A stretch of 64,000 nucleotides of DNA from Halodesulfovibrio sp. (GCF_015482765.1 NZ_JADMLB010000017.1:62001-126000), one strand, 5' to 3'; numbered from the stretch's first letter, positions 49,871-59,388 are shown. A program made the numbers and translations. Notes: a model not told the origin generated them from the sequence alone.

Positions 49871-50387
49871 ATCATTCTCCCCCAAAACGGAAAAAAAGAA
49901 CAATTCTCTACAAGGTAATCTCGCGTAGAGGCTGATTGCGCAATGATTAAAACATTGCGGGGTTGGTTATATACAGATGTTGAAAATGAAAAAGCGTTCC
50001 TTCAAATAATACCGCGTATACTTGGCATACACTGAAAACAAATGCAACGACATTCGTAACCCCTTCATTAGAATGTACAAGCTTGGCAATAACGCATGTT
50101 TTTTGCTGAAAATAGATGTGATCACTGTTTACCGATTAATTACCCGATATTATAGAGTATGTATTGTTTGTGGTCTTGCACCTATAGATTAGCGACCATT
50201 TACTTTTCTGTTTCTTGTCATGCTGTAAAAAATGAGTAAAGTATGCACGGGCTGTCGAGTAACTGTGTTGCACAACTGTAGCGATTACGGTGACGGTTGC
50301 ACGACCCCCGTAGGTATGATGCAAACTACTGCCTCGGCTCAAAAGAGACAGTAGCTTTTCAATAATTTATAGAGTTGGATATACAAA
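49871..50387. promoter_or_regulatory. Divergent region with a terminator-like hairpin before the ThiS-like gene
   Basis: 517 bases without a supported gene. At 50327-50359 CTACTG...CAGTAG with inner CTC/GAG forms a stem followed by CTTTTC, a likely intrinsic terminator 28 bases upstream of the next start. It could end a leader transcript (attenuation). Preceding sequence (50240-50327) has repeated TTGCAC words, but I cannot assign it to a riboswitch class. Confidence 0.45.
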
Positions 50388-50618
50388 ATGCCAGAAGAAA
50401 AGGTTGTTTATACGAGACCGTACGGAGTTACTGTTACGCTCCAGCCGCAAAATGAAACTCGTACAGTAAAGGCTCGCTCAGTGCGTCAGCTTTTGAACAT
50501 TGTCAAAGCAAGCCCGACAACAGTGCTCGTGATTCGTAACAACGAATTACTTACCTCAGACAGAAAATTATCGCATGGCGATGAAATTATCGTTCGCACT
50601 GTTGTTTCAAGCGGTTAA
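50388..50618 (+). CDS. ThiS/MoaD/TtuB-like ubiquitin-fold sulfur carrier
   Basis: 76 aa beta-grasp protein: VTVTLQPQNETRTVKARSVRQLLNIV, then VLVIRNNELLTSDRKLSHGDEIIVRTVVSSG. The NNELL...L..GDEI pattern is that of ThiS/MoaD carriers, whose C-terminal glycine is turned into a thiocarboxylate. The C-terminus here is Ser-Gly rather than the usual Gly-Gly. It is 95 bases upstream of a TtuA-like tRNA thiolase on the same strand, so it probably carries sulfur for that enzyme. The ribosome site is weak (TTGGAT). Confidence 0.82.
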   Translation: MPEEKVVYTRPYGVTVTLQPQNETRTVKARSVRQLLNIVKASPTTVLVIRNNELLTSDRKLSHGDEIIVRTVVSSG

Positions 50619-50713
50619 CGAGTCTCATCGGTACCTTTGTACCGGATTTTTTGATGTTATGCTCCGGTGTCGACTATCCAAGGCGCCGCATCTATCGATA
50701 AGGAAAACTCAGA

Positions 50714-51622
50714 ATGAAATGTAAAGTATGTAAGGCAACTGCCGTTGTCTCACTCCCAAGTCATAATACCGGCTTTTGCTCTGACTGTTTCATGGCATTT
50801 TATGAGCGTTCTGTTGAGCGCAGTATTCGTCGTCAAAAGCTGTTTACATTTGAAGATAAGATTCTTGTTGCACTTTCAGGTGGCAAGGATTCTCTGGCCT
50901 GTGCGCTTGTACTTAAAAAGCTTGGCTACAAAGTGCACGGTTTGCATATCGATTTAGCAATTCCAGAAAGTTCAGCCGCTGCACGCGGTGTTGTTGAACG
51001 CTTTTGTGCTGCCCACGATATTCCGTTGATTGTGAAAGAGATGGAAGAAGAGGGACTTCAGATTCCGCGCGTAAAGAAAGTGCTTTCCCGTTCCGTATGT
51101 TCCGCATGTGGTCGTATTAAGCGCTACTTCTTCAACAAAGTTGCAATGGATGAAGGGTTTACTGCGCTTGCAACAGGGCACAACCTTGATGACGAAATTG
51201 CACGTCTTTTTTCAAATACATTGCGTTGGGATATCCCTCACCTGAGTGATCAGGGACCGCTTCTTGAAGCTGATAACGGCTTTTCACGCAAAGTCCGTCC
51301 ACTGTATCGTCTTACAGAATTTGAAAATGCGAACTACGCATTTTTGAACGGGCTGGAATACCATTACGCACCGTGTCCGTATTCTCCGGGAGCTACTTCC
51401 ACCGCGTACAAAAAGTTGTGGAACCAGCTGGAAGAAGAAATGCCTGGTCGTAAGCTCGCATTCTATACAGCATTTCTGGCACATGGGCGTGAACCTTTCC
51501 GTCAGTTTGAACAAGCTGAAGGAACAAAACCTGTTCCTTGTGAACGGTGTGGGTACCCGACATCAGCTGGTATTTGCGGTGTATGCCGTACTCGCGATGC
51601 TGTCGCTGCTGACGAAAGCTAA
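50714..51622 (+). CDS. TtuA/Ncs6-family tRNA thiolation enzyme
   Basis: 302 aa. N-terminal zinc finger (CKVCKATAVV...CSDCF), PP-loop VALSGGKDSLACAL for tRNA adenylation, cysteines in SVCSACGRIKR and APCPYS that match the three [4Fe-4S] ligands of TtuA, ATGHNLDDEIARLF, and a C-terminal zinc finger (CERCGYPTSAGICGVCR). TtuA makes 2-thiouridine-type bases in tRNA using the carrier TtuB; Ncs6/CTU1 act on U34. The target position here is not determinable. Paired with the small carrier gene upstream. Confidence 0.88.
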   Translation: MKCKVCKATAVVSLPSHNTGFCSDCFMAFYERSVERSIRRQKLFTFEDKILVALSGGKDSLACALVLKKLGYKVHGLHIDLAIPESSAAARGVVERFCAAHDIPLIVKEMEEEGLQIPRVKKVLSRSVCSACGRIKRYFFNKVAMDEGFTALATGHNLDDEIARLFSNTLRWDIPHLSDQGPLLEADNGFSRKVRPLYRLTEFENANYAFLNGLEYHYAPCPYSPGATSTAYKKLWNQLEEEMPGRKLAFYTAFLAHGREPFRQFEQAEGTKPVPCERCGYPTSAGICGVCRTRDAVAADES

Positions 51623-51670
51623 AGTGTTTGCTGCCGCCGACTTGGTGGGTAATGATTTCTGAAAATAAAT

Positions 51671-51706
51671 AAAAAGGGAGGAGCATTTGCTCCTCCCTTT
51701 TCTTAT
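51671..51706. terminator. Bidirectional intrinsic terminator
   Basis: Stem AAAAGGGAGGAGCA / TGCTCCTCCCTTTT with T-rich flank, between the convergent thiolase and AMP-ligase genes. Confidence 0.93.
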
Positions 51707-51712
51707 GTAGTC

Positions 51713-53359
51713 TTAGCGAACTTCGAAGTACTTTTCGTAATCGTCACGAAGTTTGAATTTCTGGATTTTACCAGAGGCTGTCATTGGATATTCTTCTACA
51801 AAGGCGATGTAACGTGGAACTTTGTGCCATGCAATTTTACCGCGGCAGTAGTCACGTACATCTTCCGGTGCAAGGTCGTATCCTTCTTTATTGATAATAA
51901 AGGCAGCAACTTCTTCACCGTATTTGCGGCTTGGAACACCCACAACCTGTACATCATGAACGCCGTCCATTCCGTACAGGAATTCTTCAATTTCACGCGG
52001 GTAAATGTTCTCACCACCGCGGATGATCATATCTTTGATGCGGCCGGTGATGACAACATAGCCGTCTTCATCCATGACACCAAGGTCACCGGAGTGCAGC
52101 CATTTTTCTTCATCAATGGCAGCTGCGGTAGCTTCCGGCATTGCGTAGTAGCCTTTCATGACGTTGTAGCCACGGCAGACAACTTCACCCTGAGTGCCAC
52201 GCGGGCATTCTTCGCCGGTTTCAGGATCAAGAATACGTACTTCAATACCCGGCATTTTTTTGCCGACACTCTGCGTGCGACGTTCGAAACTGTCGTGCGG
52301 CAATGTCTGAGTCATTACCGGAGAGCCTTCGGTGAGGCCGTAGCAGATTGTAACTTCAGTCATGTTCATATCTTCAATAACACGTTTCATAAGTGGCTCC
52401 GGACAAATGGAACCAGCCATGATGCCGGTGCGTAATGAAGAGTAGTCAAATTTGCTGAACATTTTATGCTCAAGCACAGCAAGGAACATAGTCGGTACGC
52501 CGTACAACGCTGTACAACGCTCCTGATCCACTGAAGCCATGATATGAACAGGAGAGAAGTTTTCCAGAATAACAAGTGCTGCACCATGGTTTACGGCGGC
52601 AAGGACGCCGAGTACGCAACCAAAGCAGTGGAACAGCGGTACAGGCAGACATAATCTGTCTTTGTTTGTAAAGTTCTGGTTTTTACCGATCCAGTATCCG
52701 TTAAGCCCGATACCGACGTGAGTAAGCATAACCCCTTTAGGGAACCCTGTAGTACCGGAAGTGTACTGCATGTTCACAACATCGTATGGAGATAGGGTGT
52801 CCTGCCGTTCTTTATACTCTTCATCAGATACCATTGCTTTCATCGCCATGATTTCCGGAATAGAGTACATACCGCGGTGTTTTTCCACACCAAGGAACAT
52901 GACACGCTTCAGGGACGGAAGCTTGTCTACATTGAGCTTGCCGCGGGACTGTGTGCGTAATTCCGGAATCATATCGTAAATAGTCTGAACAAAGTCGTGG
53001 TCGCGGTAGCCGTCCATAATGAACAGGTTTTCGCATTCAGACTGAGATAGCAGGTATTCTAGTTCGCTTTTACGGTAGTTGGTATTCACAGTTAGAAGGA
53101 TGGCACCAATTTTTGCTGTGGCAAACTGTAGTGCAACCCAATAAGGAACGTTTGTTGCCCATACGGCAACTTTTTCGCCCCGCTGGACACCAAGAGCCAT
53201 AAGCCCTTGCGCCAGATCATCAACCACCTTGCCAAATTCTTTGTAAGTCTGACGGTAGTCACGGTCTACGTATACAACGGCATCATTGTCCGGATACGCT
53301 GCAACTGTTTCATCAAGAATCTGACCAAGGGTCTTTTCGCGAAGTTCGAATGCTTGCAT
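51713..53359 (-). CDS. AMP-binding acyl-CoA ligase
   Basis: 548 aa acyl-CoA synthetase of the medium/long-chain type: YTSGTTGFPKGVMLTH, YGLTEGSPVMTQT, KWLHSGDLGVMDEDGYV, IRGGENIYPREIEEF, and the C-terminal catalytic Lys in MTASGKIQKFKLRD. It would activate a carboxylic acid via acyl-AMP. It is cotranscribed with the HTH-cupin regulator 8 bases upstream, a pairing that suggests regulation by the substrate or product. AGGAAATTCC precedes the ATG. Confidence 0.9.
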   Translation of the reverse strand: MQAFELREKTLGQILDETVAAYPDNDAVVYVDRDYRQTYKEFGKVVDDLAQGLMALGVQRGEKVAVWATNVPYWVALQFATAKIGAILLTVNTNYRKSELEYLLSQSECENLFIMDGYRDHDFVQTIYDMIPELRTQSRGKLNVDKLPSLKRVMFLGVEKHRGMYSIPEIMAMKAMVSDEEYKERQDTLSPYDVVNMQYTSGTTGFPKGVMLTHVGIGLNGYWIGKNQNFTNKDRLCLPVPLFHCFGCVLGVLAAVNHGAALVILENFSPVHIMASVDQERCTALYGVPTMFLAVLEHKMFSKFDYSSLRTGIMAGSICPEPLMKRVIEDMNMTEVTICYGLTEGSPVMTQTLPHDSFERRTQSVGKKMPGIEVRILDPETGEECPRGTQGEVVCRGYNVMKGYYAMPEATAAAIDEEKWLHSGDLGVMDEDGYVVITGRIKDMIIRGGENIYPREIEEFLYGMDGVHDVQVVGVPSRKYGEEVAAFIINKEGYDLAPEDVRDYCRGKIAWHKVPRYIAFVEEYPMTASGKIQKFKLRDDYEKYFEVR

Positions 53360-53367
53360 GGAATTTC

Positions 53368-53937
53368 CTAGTCAGGGTAGTAGATTACTGCGTAGATTTC
53401 AGCTTCTTCACCATCTGCCGCACCTACGTAATGCGGAACAATGGAGTTGAAGTAAGCACTGTCGCCTGCTTCAAGGATGTGTTCTTCTTTTCCGTAACGG
53501 ATAAGCAGCTTGCCGGAAGTAACAACGATAAATTCTTCACCCTGATGGGAAGAGATTTTACGGTTTTCTTCTGATTCCGGTGTAATATGAATGAAGAAAG
53601 GTTCCATATTACGGTCAGTTTTGCCTTTACCCAGAGAATGGAACAGGAAGCTAGGGCTTTTATCACCGGCTTTCTGCATGGTAAGGTCTGCTTCGCGGCA
53701 GGACTTACGTACAATAAGCGGATCAACAGAAATTTCGTCATCCATAAATGTGCCGAGACGTACGCCTAAAGCACGGGCAATCTTTTGTAACGGCGCGATG
53801 GAAGGGTATAAATCCTCTTCTTCCAATGCAGTTACAAATAATTCAGTTAAATCTGCCTGTTCAGCAAGTTCTGCTCGGCTTAAGCCGCGCTCTTCCCTGA
53901 ACTTGCGAATGCGATTTCCTAATTTTTCAGTCGCCAT
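53368..53937 (-). CDS. XRE-family regulator with cupin domain
   Basis: 189 aa. N-terminal helix-turn-helix (LGNRIRKFREERGLSRAELAEQADLT, to about 62), then a C-terminal cupin (about 115-188; SSHQGEEFIVVTSGKLLIRYG...GDSAYFNSIVPHYV) that may sense a small molecule. It is first in an operon with an acyl-CoA ligase, which it probably controls. ATG with GGAGAG upstream. Confidence 0.92.
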   Translation of the reverse strand: MATEKLGNRIRKFREERGLSRAELAEQADLTELFVTALEEEDLYPSIAPLQKIARALGVRLGTFMDDEISVDPLIVRKSCREADLTMQKAGDKSPSFLFHSLGKGKTDRNMEPFFIHITPESEENRKISSHQGEEFIVVTSGKLLIRYGKEEHILEAGDSAYFNSIVPHYVGAADGEEAEIYAVIYYPD

Positions 53938-54175
53938 GGTCTCTCCATACTACAAAATTGTTCAAATTAGCCTTACAGGTAGCCGACGTTCCAAGAATAT
54001 TCAAGTGTTCAGAGGCTATGAATACAGTTTATCTATGAATTAGAGTGGCGTAGGTAATACTATAATAAATTATTGTAACAAGTTATTAACGGTGTTTATT
54101 TTCGCAAAATTGTAATCATTATATTTGCGTAGCGCATTCTCTTTTCTCTGTGTGGTATTTGCGGTATGGTTTTGC

Positions 54176-56512
54176 ATGACTCATCATGCACGCCGCAAGC
54201 GCTATATCATTACTGGTCAGGTTCAGGGTGTTGGATTTCGTCCGTTTGTGTACAGAATTGCCTTGGATAACAAGGTGACTGGCACTGTCAGTAATACTTC
54301 AGATGGGGTATTCATTGAAGTGCAGGGCGATGAGAAGGCACTCGCTGGTTTTGCTTTTGACTTAGTAGACAAACTGCCGCCACTGGCCGAGGTGACCTCG
54401 AAAACAGAGGAAGATCTTCCTTCAGTTGATGGCGAAAAAGAATTTACAATTTTGGCAAGTGAGGGCAGGAAAGGTAATCGTGTTCTCATCAGTGCCGATG
54501 TTGCCACGTGCGATGATTGTCTGCGCGATATGTCTGATCCAGATAATCGACGATTTGAATATCCCTTCACTAACTGCACCAACTGCGGTCCACGGTATAC
54601 CATCACAAAATCCATCCCTTACGACAGAGCCAAAACCTCAATGGCCTGTTTTCCGTTATGTCCTCAGTGTAAAACAGAGTATGAAGATCCGTTGGACAGA
54701 CGATTTCATGCACAGCCAAATGCGTGTGATGTCTGTGGTCCTTATGTCTGGTTTACAAAGAACGACGGCATAGAAGTATGCAGAGGAACAGAAGCAATTG
54801 TTGATACTGCTGAAGCGTTGGCAGCTGGTAATATTGCCGCGGTCAAAGGACTTGGCGGATTCCACTTGGTCTGTATGGCAATGGGAAACGAGGGACAGCG
54901 TGCTATTGAAACGCTTCGCACTCGTAAGAACCGTTGGGGAAAACCGCTTGCTGTAATGGCGCGAGATATCGAAACCGCTCGAGCAATTGCAGAGATATCC
55001 GAGGAAGAAGAGAAGCTGCTTCTTACGAAAGAGCGTCCTATCGTTTTGTGTAAGCAGCGTGGAAACGCAAATATCGCAGAGTCGCTGAACCCCGGAACTC
55101 AATATGTCGGGATAATGCTTCCGTACACACCACTACATCATATTCTATTTAAATATTTCGCACAGAAAGCAAATGGGTTGCCAGTACTTGTTATGACTTC
55201 TGGTAACATGAGCAGCGAACCTATCGCATTGGGCAACCGCGAGGCATTGAAACGACTCCATGGTTTAGCTGACGTTTTTTTACTGCATAACCGCGATATT
55301 CTGGTTCGTGTTGATGATTCAGTTGTCCGTGTTCAAAAGGATACAGATAAATCGCAATTTTTCCGGCGTGCAAGAGGTTTTGCCCCGAGACCGGTATTTA
55401 TGGCGGAAAAAGCACCTTCTGTACTCGGTGTAGGGCCAGAGTTGAAGAATACATTGTGCTTTACTCGAGATAACGAAGCCTTTGTTTCTCAACATATTGG
55501 AGACATGCAGAATTTGGAGGTCTACTCCTTCTATGAAGAGATTGCTGAATTCTTACCTGAAATTTTAGAGGTAGAAGTTGAAGCAGTCGTTCATGATCTA
55601 CATCCTGATTACATGACAACGCGTTTTGCCCGTGAATATGGGAAGAAACATGATGTTCCTGTGATTGGTTTGCAGCACCATGCTGCACATATTTACAGTG
55701 TCCTTGCTGAAAACAAGTTCGAAGGAACAGCGCTTGGTTTAGCCTTGGATGGTACAGGCTATGGTGATGACGGAACAATCTGGGGCGGCGAGCTGCTGTA
55801 TGTGGATAATGCGTCTTTGGAACATCGCCGTGTCGGGCGGTTTGCACATATCCCGCTTCCGGGTGGTGAAACTGCAATTCATGAACCTTGGCGCATTGCT
55901 CAGGGTATCCTTTGGAATGCAGGTATCACAGAGCCTTCACAAGAGTGGACATGGCTGACTTCATTCAAACAACAAGCGCAATTTCTTCCTCAACTGCTAG
56001 AACGAAATATCAACACACCGCTCACTTCCTCCTGCGGACGATTATTTGATGCAGTGTCGGCCATGCTCGGCATCTGCCATACTGTCACATATGAAGGAGA
56101 GGCAGCTATCCTGCTTGAAGATGCACAAGATATGCACGTTACTGACTCCTACGACTGTCCAATACGAAAAGAGGGAGAGCTTTGGGAGCTTGATAGCGTG
56201 GCGCTTTTCTTACAGTGCTACGAAGGTTGGTTGAAAGGTGAGTCCGTAGGAACCATTGCTCGAAAATTTCATCTTGGATTGATTCAAGGCTGTGCAGAGC
56301 TTGTTATGCTCGCTGCTCAAGAATCAGGGATAGATACCATCGCACTCTCAGGTGGAGTGATGCAGAGTTTTACTGTGGGGACTAATTTGCCTGAGGAGCT
56401 TTCAAGGCGAGGCTTATCTGTGATTCAGCATACGCAGCTGCCACCGAATGATGGCTGTATTTCTCTTGGTCAGGCCGCTTATGGCAGGCAATGGTTGTTA
56501 AAAAATAGCTAA
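54176..56512 (+). CDS. hypF: Carbamoyltransferase HypF ([NiFe]-hydrogenase maturation)
   Basis: 778 aa. It makes the carbamoyl group that becomes the cyanide ligands of [NiFe] hydrogenases. Domains in order: acylphosphatase (GQVQGVGFRPFVYRI, 15-95), two zinc-finger pairs (CDDCLRDM...CTNCGPR and CPQCKTEY...CDVCGP), a YrdC-like domain (about 195-385, KGLGGFHLVCMA), and a Kae1-like domain (HDLHPDYMTT, GLQHHAAHI, LDGTGYGDDGTIWGGE). The ATG 54176 begins the usual region; the ribosome site is poor. Other hyp genes are not near. An inverted repeat pair follows. Confidence 0.95.
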   Translation: MTHHARRKRYIITGQVQGVGFRPFVYRIALDNKVTGTVSNTSDGVFIEVQGDEKALAGFAFDLVDKLPPLAEVTSKTEEDLPSVDGEKEFTILASEGRKGNRVLISADVATCDDCLRDMSDPDNRRFEYPFTNCTNCGPRYTITKSIPYDRAKTSMACFPLCPQCKTEYEDPLDRRFHAQPNACDVCGPYVWFTKNDGIEVCRGTEAIVDTAEALAAGNIAAVKGLGGFHLVCMAMGNEGQRAIETLRTRKNRWGKPLAVMARDIETARAIAEISEEEEKLLLTKERPIVLCKQRGNANIAESLNPGTQYVGIMLPYTPLHHILFKYFAQKANGLPVLVMTSGNMSSEPIALGNREALKRLHGLADVFLLHNRDILVRVDDSVVRVQKDTDKSQFFRRARGFAPRPVFMAEKAPSVLGVGPELKNTLCFTRDNEAFVSQHIGDMQNLEVYSFYEEIAEFLPEILEVEVEAVVHDLHPDYMTTRFAREYGKKHDVPVIGLQHHAAHIYSVLAENKFEGTALGLALDGTGYGDDGTIWGGELLYVDNASLEHRRVGRFAHIPLPGGETAIHEPWRIAQGILWNAGITEPSQEWTWLTSFKQQAQFLPQLLERNINTPLTSSCGRLFDAVSAMLGICHTVTYEGEAAILLEDAQDMHVTDSYDCPIRKEGELWELDSVALFLQCYEGWLKGESVGTIARKFHLGLIQGCAELVMLAAQESGIDTIALSGGVMQSFTVGTNLPEELSRRGLSVIQHTQLPPNDGCISLGQAAYGRQWLLKNS

Positions 56513-56515
56513 CCC

Positions 56516-56728
56516 AAAATATTTTTGTCTCCGACGGGCAGGGGAAATGATTCCCCCTGCACCCCCCGTAAGTGGTGCAGTATTCTGCTATGAAAAAGAA
56601 CCGCCTGTTGTTTGCGTTACTGAGGCAGTACGCAACCAACAGGCGTTTTGTGTAATGCGAGTCGAGAGGAGCTTCCTCTCGCGGGGTGGAGGGGCAGAGC
56701 CCTCCTCGCCGAAGGCAACATATTTTTA
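56516..56728. repeat. Inverted pair of dispersed palindromic repeats (BIME-like) between hypF and cobT
   Basis: The left arm (56516-56572) and the reverse complement of the right arm (56655-56728) share one pattern: AAAATAT, then GCCTxCGxCG, a GAGGGG/CCCCTC hairpin, and CACCCCxCG. Between them lies a long inverted repeat (56601-56645, CGCCTGTTG...CAACAGGCG). The GC-rich arms contrast with the surrounding sequence. Such repeats are scattered non-autonomous elements in Desulfovibrio-like genomes and may stop transcription of hypF and cobT. Confidence 0.75.
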
Positions 56729-56730
56729 CC

Positions 56731-57876
56731 CTATAAATTATCGGGAGGATCGACTTCGGTATCGCTGTAGGTTGTCATTTGGTTGTAGGTGTTGCAAGCG
56801 CAGCGCATGAGGAAGAGAGCAAGAGGAACGCCGCTCCCCTCACCAAGCCTCAGCCCTAGATCATGCAATGGATCAATTTGCAATTTAGCGAGAATTTGCT
56901 TGTGTCCGGCTTCTGCTGATGCATGAGAGAAAAACGTGTAATCTTTGACGGTTGGGCAGAGCTTCCACGCTGCTGTGTACGCTGCTGTAGCAATGAAGCC
57001 ATCGAGAAGAACAAGTTGATTGTTGGCTGCTCCACCAAGGATAAGTCCGGCAAGGGCGGCAATTTCGTAGCCACCCAGTGAGGCCAAAATGTTTATTGGA
57101 TCTCCACCACTGATGGTTTCCGAGTGAAGAGATAACGCCCGCTCTATGACGCGAGTTTTTCTAGAGATGCCCTCTTGGTCAAGCCCACCCCCTGCACCGG
57201 TAATATCTTTAGGAAGAAGGTTGAGATACGCGCAGTAGAGCGCGGTAGACGGGGTAGTGTTTGAAACGCCCATTTCTCCGGTGCCTATTGCCGGAAAGCC
57301 TTCAGCTTGTGCTTTGTTGGCGAGCTCTGCACCGATAAGTATTGCGCGTAAACACATCTCCCGGCTCATGGCGGGTGCTTTGGCGATATTGTGTGTGCCC
57401 TGAGCTATTTTGCATTGAAGTAACGATGGATGGTTCGGGTAACCTCCACCTTTAGAAGCTAGATCAACAACGCAAAGCTCTGCCCCCGCAGTGTCTGCAA
57501 GAACATTAATACCTGCTCCGCCGTCGCAGAAATTTTGAACCATCTGCCGTGTTACATCCTGCGTGAACGCTGAAACCCCTTCTTCATTTACTCCGTGGTC
57601 GCCTGCGATGGCGTATATCCTGAGTGGGTCAGCGCTGATGCCGAGTGTCTTGTTTTGAATGCAGCACATGCGTACGGCAAGTTCTTCTAACTTGCCGAGG
57701 CTGCCGATGGGCTTGGTCAGATTATCAAGACGGTGGTTTGCCGCTTGGCAAAGCGTGGTGGAAACCGGCTTGATTTTTTGAAGAAGATCGCGCAGCAGAG
57801 CTTCGTTTTCTGCGGTGTTCTCGTAGGTGCAAACACCTTCACCCGCAAAATCGCAATCCGGTAAAGAGGTCTTCAT
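56731..57876 (-). CDS. cobT: Nicotinate-nucleotide:dimethylbenzimidazole phosphoribosyltransferase
   Basis: 381 aa. It makes alpha-ribazole phosphate, the lower-ligand precursor of cobalamin. Signs: LDNLTKPIGSLGKLEELAVR, IYAIAGDHGVNEEGVSAF (catalytic-region DHGV), GTGEMGVSNTTPSTAL, and LRLGEGSGVPLAL at the C-terminus. An N-terminal extension of about 25 residues precedes the family core. AGGAGATTGC lies before the ATG. The stop codon lies next to the repeat arm. Confidence 0.95.
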   Translation of the reverse strand: MKTSLPDCDFAGEGVCTYENTAENEALLRDLLQKIKPVSTTLCQAANHRLDNLTKPIGSLGKLEELAVRMCCIQNKTLGISADPLRIYAIAGDHGVNEEGVSAFTQDVTRQMVQNFCDGGAGINVLADTAGAELCVVDLASKGGGYPNHPSLLQCKIAQGTHNIAKAPAMSREMCLRAILIGAELANKAQAEGFPAIGTGEMGVSNTTPSTALYCAYLNLLPKDITGAGGGLDQEGISRKTRVIERALSLHSETISGGDPINILASLGGYEIAALAGLILGGAANNQLVLLDGFIATAAYTAAWKLCPTVKDYTFFSHASAEAGHKQILAKLQIDPLHDLGLRLGEGSGVPLALFLMRCACNTYNQMTTYSDTEVDPPDNL

Positions 57877-58032
57877 GCAATCTCCTGAATTGATGGAATG
57901 ATAAGCCGGAACATTCTGTTGTGTTGACTTTATTCGTGCTGGCTATAGCTTTTTAAGGCAGACATATTTACAGTCTGAGTTATCTGAACGCCAGTCTACA
58001 TATTAACCACAAGAACAGGGTAAAGGTATCTG

Positions 58033-59388
58033 ATGCGCCGAATCTTCGCAATATTCCTTGTTATCATGCTTAGTTCAAGCATGGCATTCGCTCAGAATAA
58101 CTATGAAAAATTACAAAGTCAGGGGAGTGTTCGCATAACTCCTGTAGTGACAGCTGTGCAGAAGGCTGCTCCGGCAGTTGTAAGTATCAGTACAGATAGG
58201 ATTGTTGAACGTGCGGTAAACCCGTTTGCCCATTTACTACCGCGTAACCCGTTACTTGATGAATTTTTCCAGCGGGGACAAGGGCGTCGCAGAGTAAAAG
58301 AACAAACGCTGGGTTCTGGCGTTATTATTGATTCAAAAAAAGCTATTGTGCTGACGAACGCTCACGTTATTCAGGGAGCAGCGCAGATTAATGTTACGCT
58401 TCTTGATGGTCGTACATTTACGGCTTCATTAATCGGGTCTGATCCGGATTTCGACCTTGCGGTTTTGAAATTGGATAAGGCTTCAAATCTTCCGGCATTA
58501 CCTATGGGACAGTCTGATGACCTTATGCCGGGGGAGACCGTAATCGCTATCGGGAACCCTTTAGGGTTCAGCCATACAGTGACAACAGGAGTTGTTTCTG
58601 CGCTTGATCGTTCTATCAAAACAGATCGATCAACCATTACAGATTTAATTCAAATTGATGCCGCAATTAACCCCGGCAACAGTGGCGGGCCGCTAATCAA
58701 CCTTGCTGGGGAGCTTGTTGGAATTAATACAGCCATGTTGCGCCAAGCTGCGAATATCGGTTTCTCCATTCCTATTGATAAAGCGCGCAGAGCCGTAACG
58801 GAGTTGTTGGAGTCCGGCCATATTGTTCCTGTATGGTTTGGGATTGCTGGACAGAATCTTGATGAAAATACTGCTGCATGGCTACGTTTGTCTTCAACAA
58901 AAGGGCTTCTTGTTACAGCCGTTTATGATGGTACTCCTGCTGCAAAAGCAGGAATTACATCCGGTGACACAATAATTAAAGTAAATGACAACTTGGTGAC
59001 AGACCATCGGCATTACGTTCAGTTATTAAAGAATATGACTAAGGGTGAAGTCGGTTCGATTACTCTGATGCGTGACGGCACAGAAAAAACTGTTCAAGTG
59101 CGAACTGTGCCGTATACAGAAGCGCTTGCAGTACAGCAGATACAGGCGCGATGGGGTATGACGCTTCGCAAAGGTAAAACCTATTTAGTCGTAGAATCTG
59201 TACGGCAGGGAAGCCCTGCTGCGAAGCTGGGCTTGCAGCGTGGTGACTTGCTTGTGAACGTAAGCGGACGGAAGATAACCAGTATGAAGATACTCTATCA
59301 GGCTTTCTTTACCCACAGACTGGACTCTTCACTGATTTTGTTTGTCGCAAGAGACGGTAAAGGCTACCGCGTACGTATGGATATATAG
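58033..59388 (+). CDS. Periplasmic DegP/HtrA-type serine protease
   Basis: 451 aa with signal peptide (MRRIFAIFLVIMLSSSMAFA|QN). Trypsin-like domain with the triad His (LTNAHVIQG), Asp (DPDFDLAVLKL) and Ser (NPGNSGGPL), then two PDZ domains (about 265-345 and 360-445). It degrades or chaperones misfolded envelope proteins. The length and two PDZ domains fit DegP/DegQ, though the second PDZ is short. ATG behind AAAGG. Monocistronic. Confidence 0.92.
   Translation: MRRIFAIFLVIMLSSSMAFAQNNYEKLQSQGSVRITPVVTAVQKAAPAVVSISTDRIVERAVNPFAHLLPRNPLLDEFFQRGQGRRRVKEQTLGSGVIIDSKKAIVLTNAHVIQGAAQINVTLLDGRTFTASLIGSDPDFDLAVLKLDKASNLPALPMGQSDDLMPGETVIAIGNPLGFSHTVTTGVVSALDRSIKTDRSTITDLIQIDAAINPGNSGGPLINLAGELVGINTAMLRQAANIGFSIPIDKARRAVTELLESGHIVPVWFGIAGQNLDENTAAWLRLSSTKGLLVTAVYDGTPAAKAGITSGDTIIKVNDNLVTDHRHYVQLLKNMTKGEVGSITLMRDGTEKTVQVRTVPYTEALAVQQIQARWGMTLRKGKTYLVVESVRQGSPAAKLGLQRGDLLVNVSGRKITSMKILYQAFFTHRLDSSLILFVARDGKGYRVRMDI

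Noticed and set aside
50021-50110. Further sigma-54-like sequences (TTGGCAT, TTGGCAATAACGCATG)
   Set aside because: The -12 GC is missing or wrongly spaced, so they do not meet the sigma-54 pattern.
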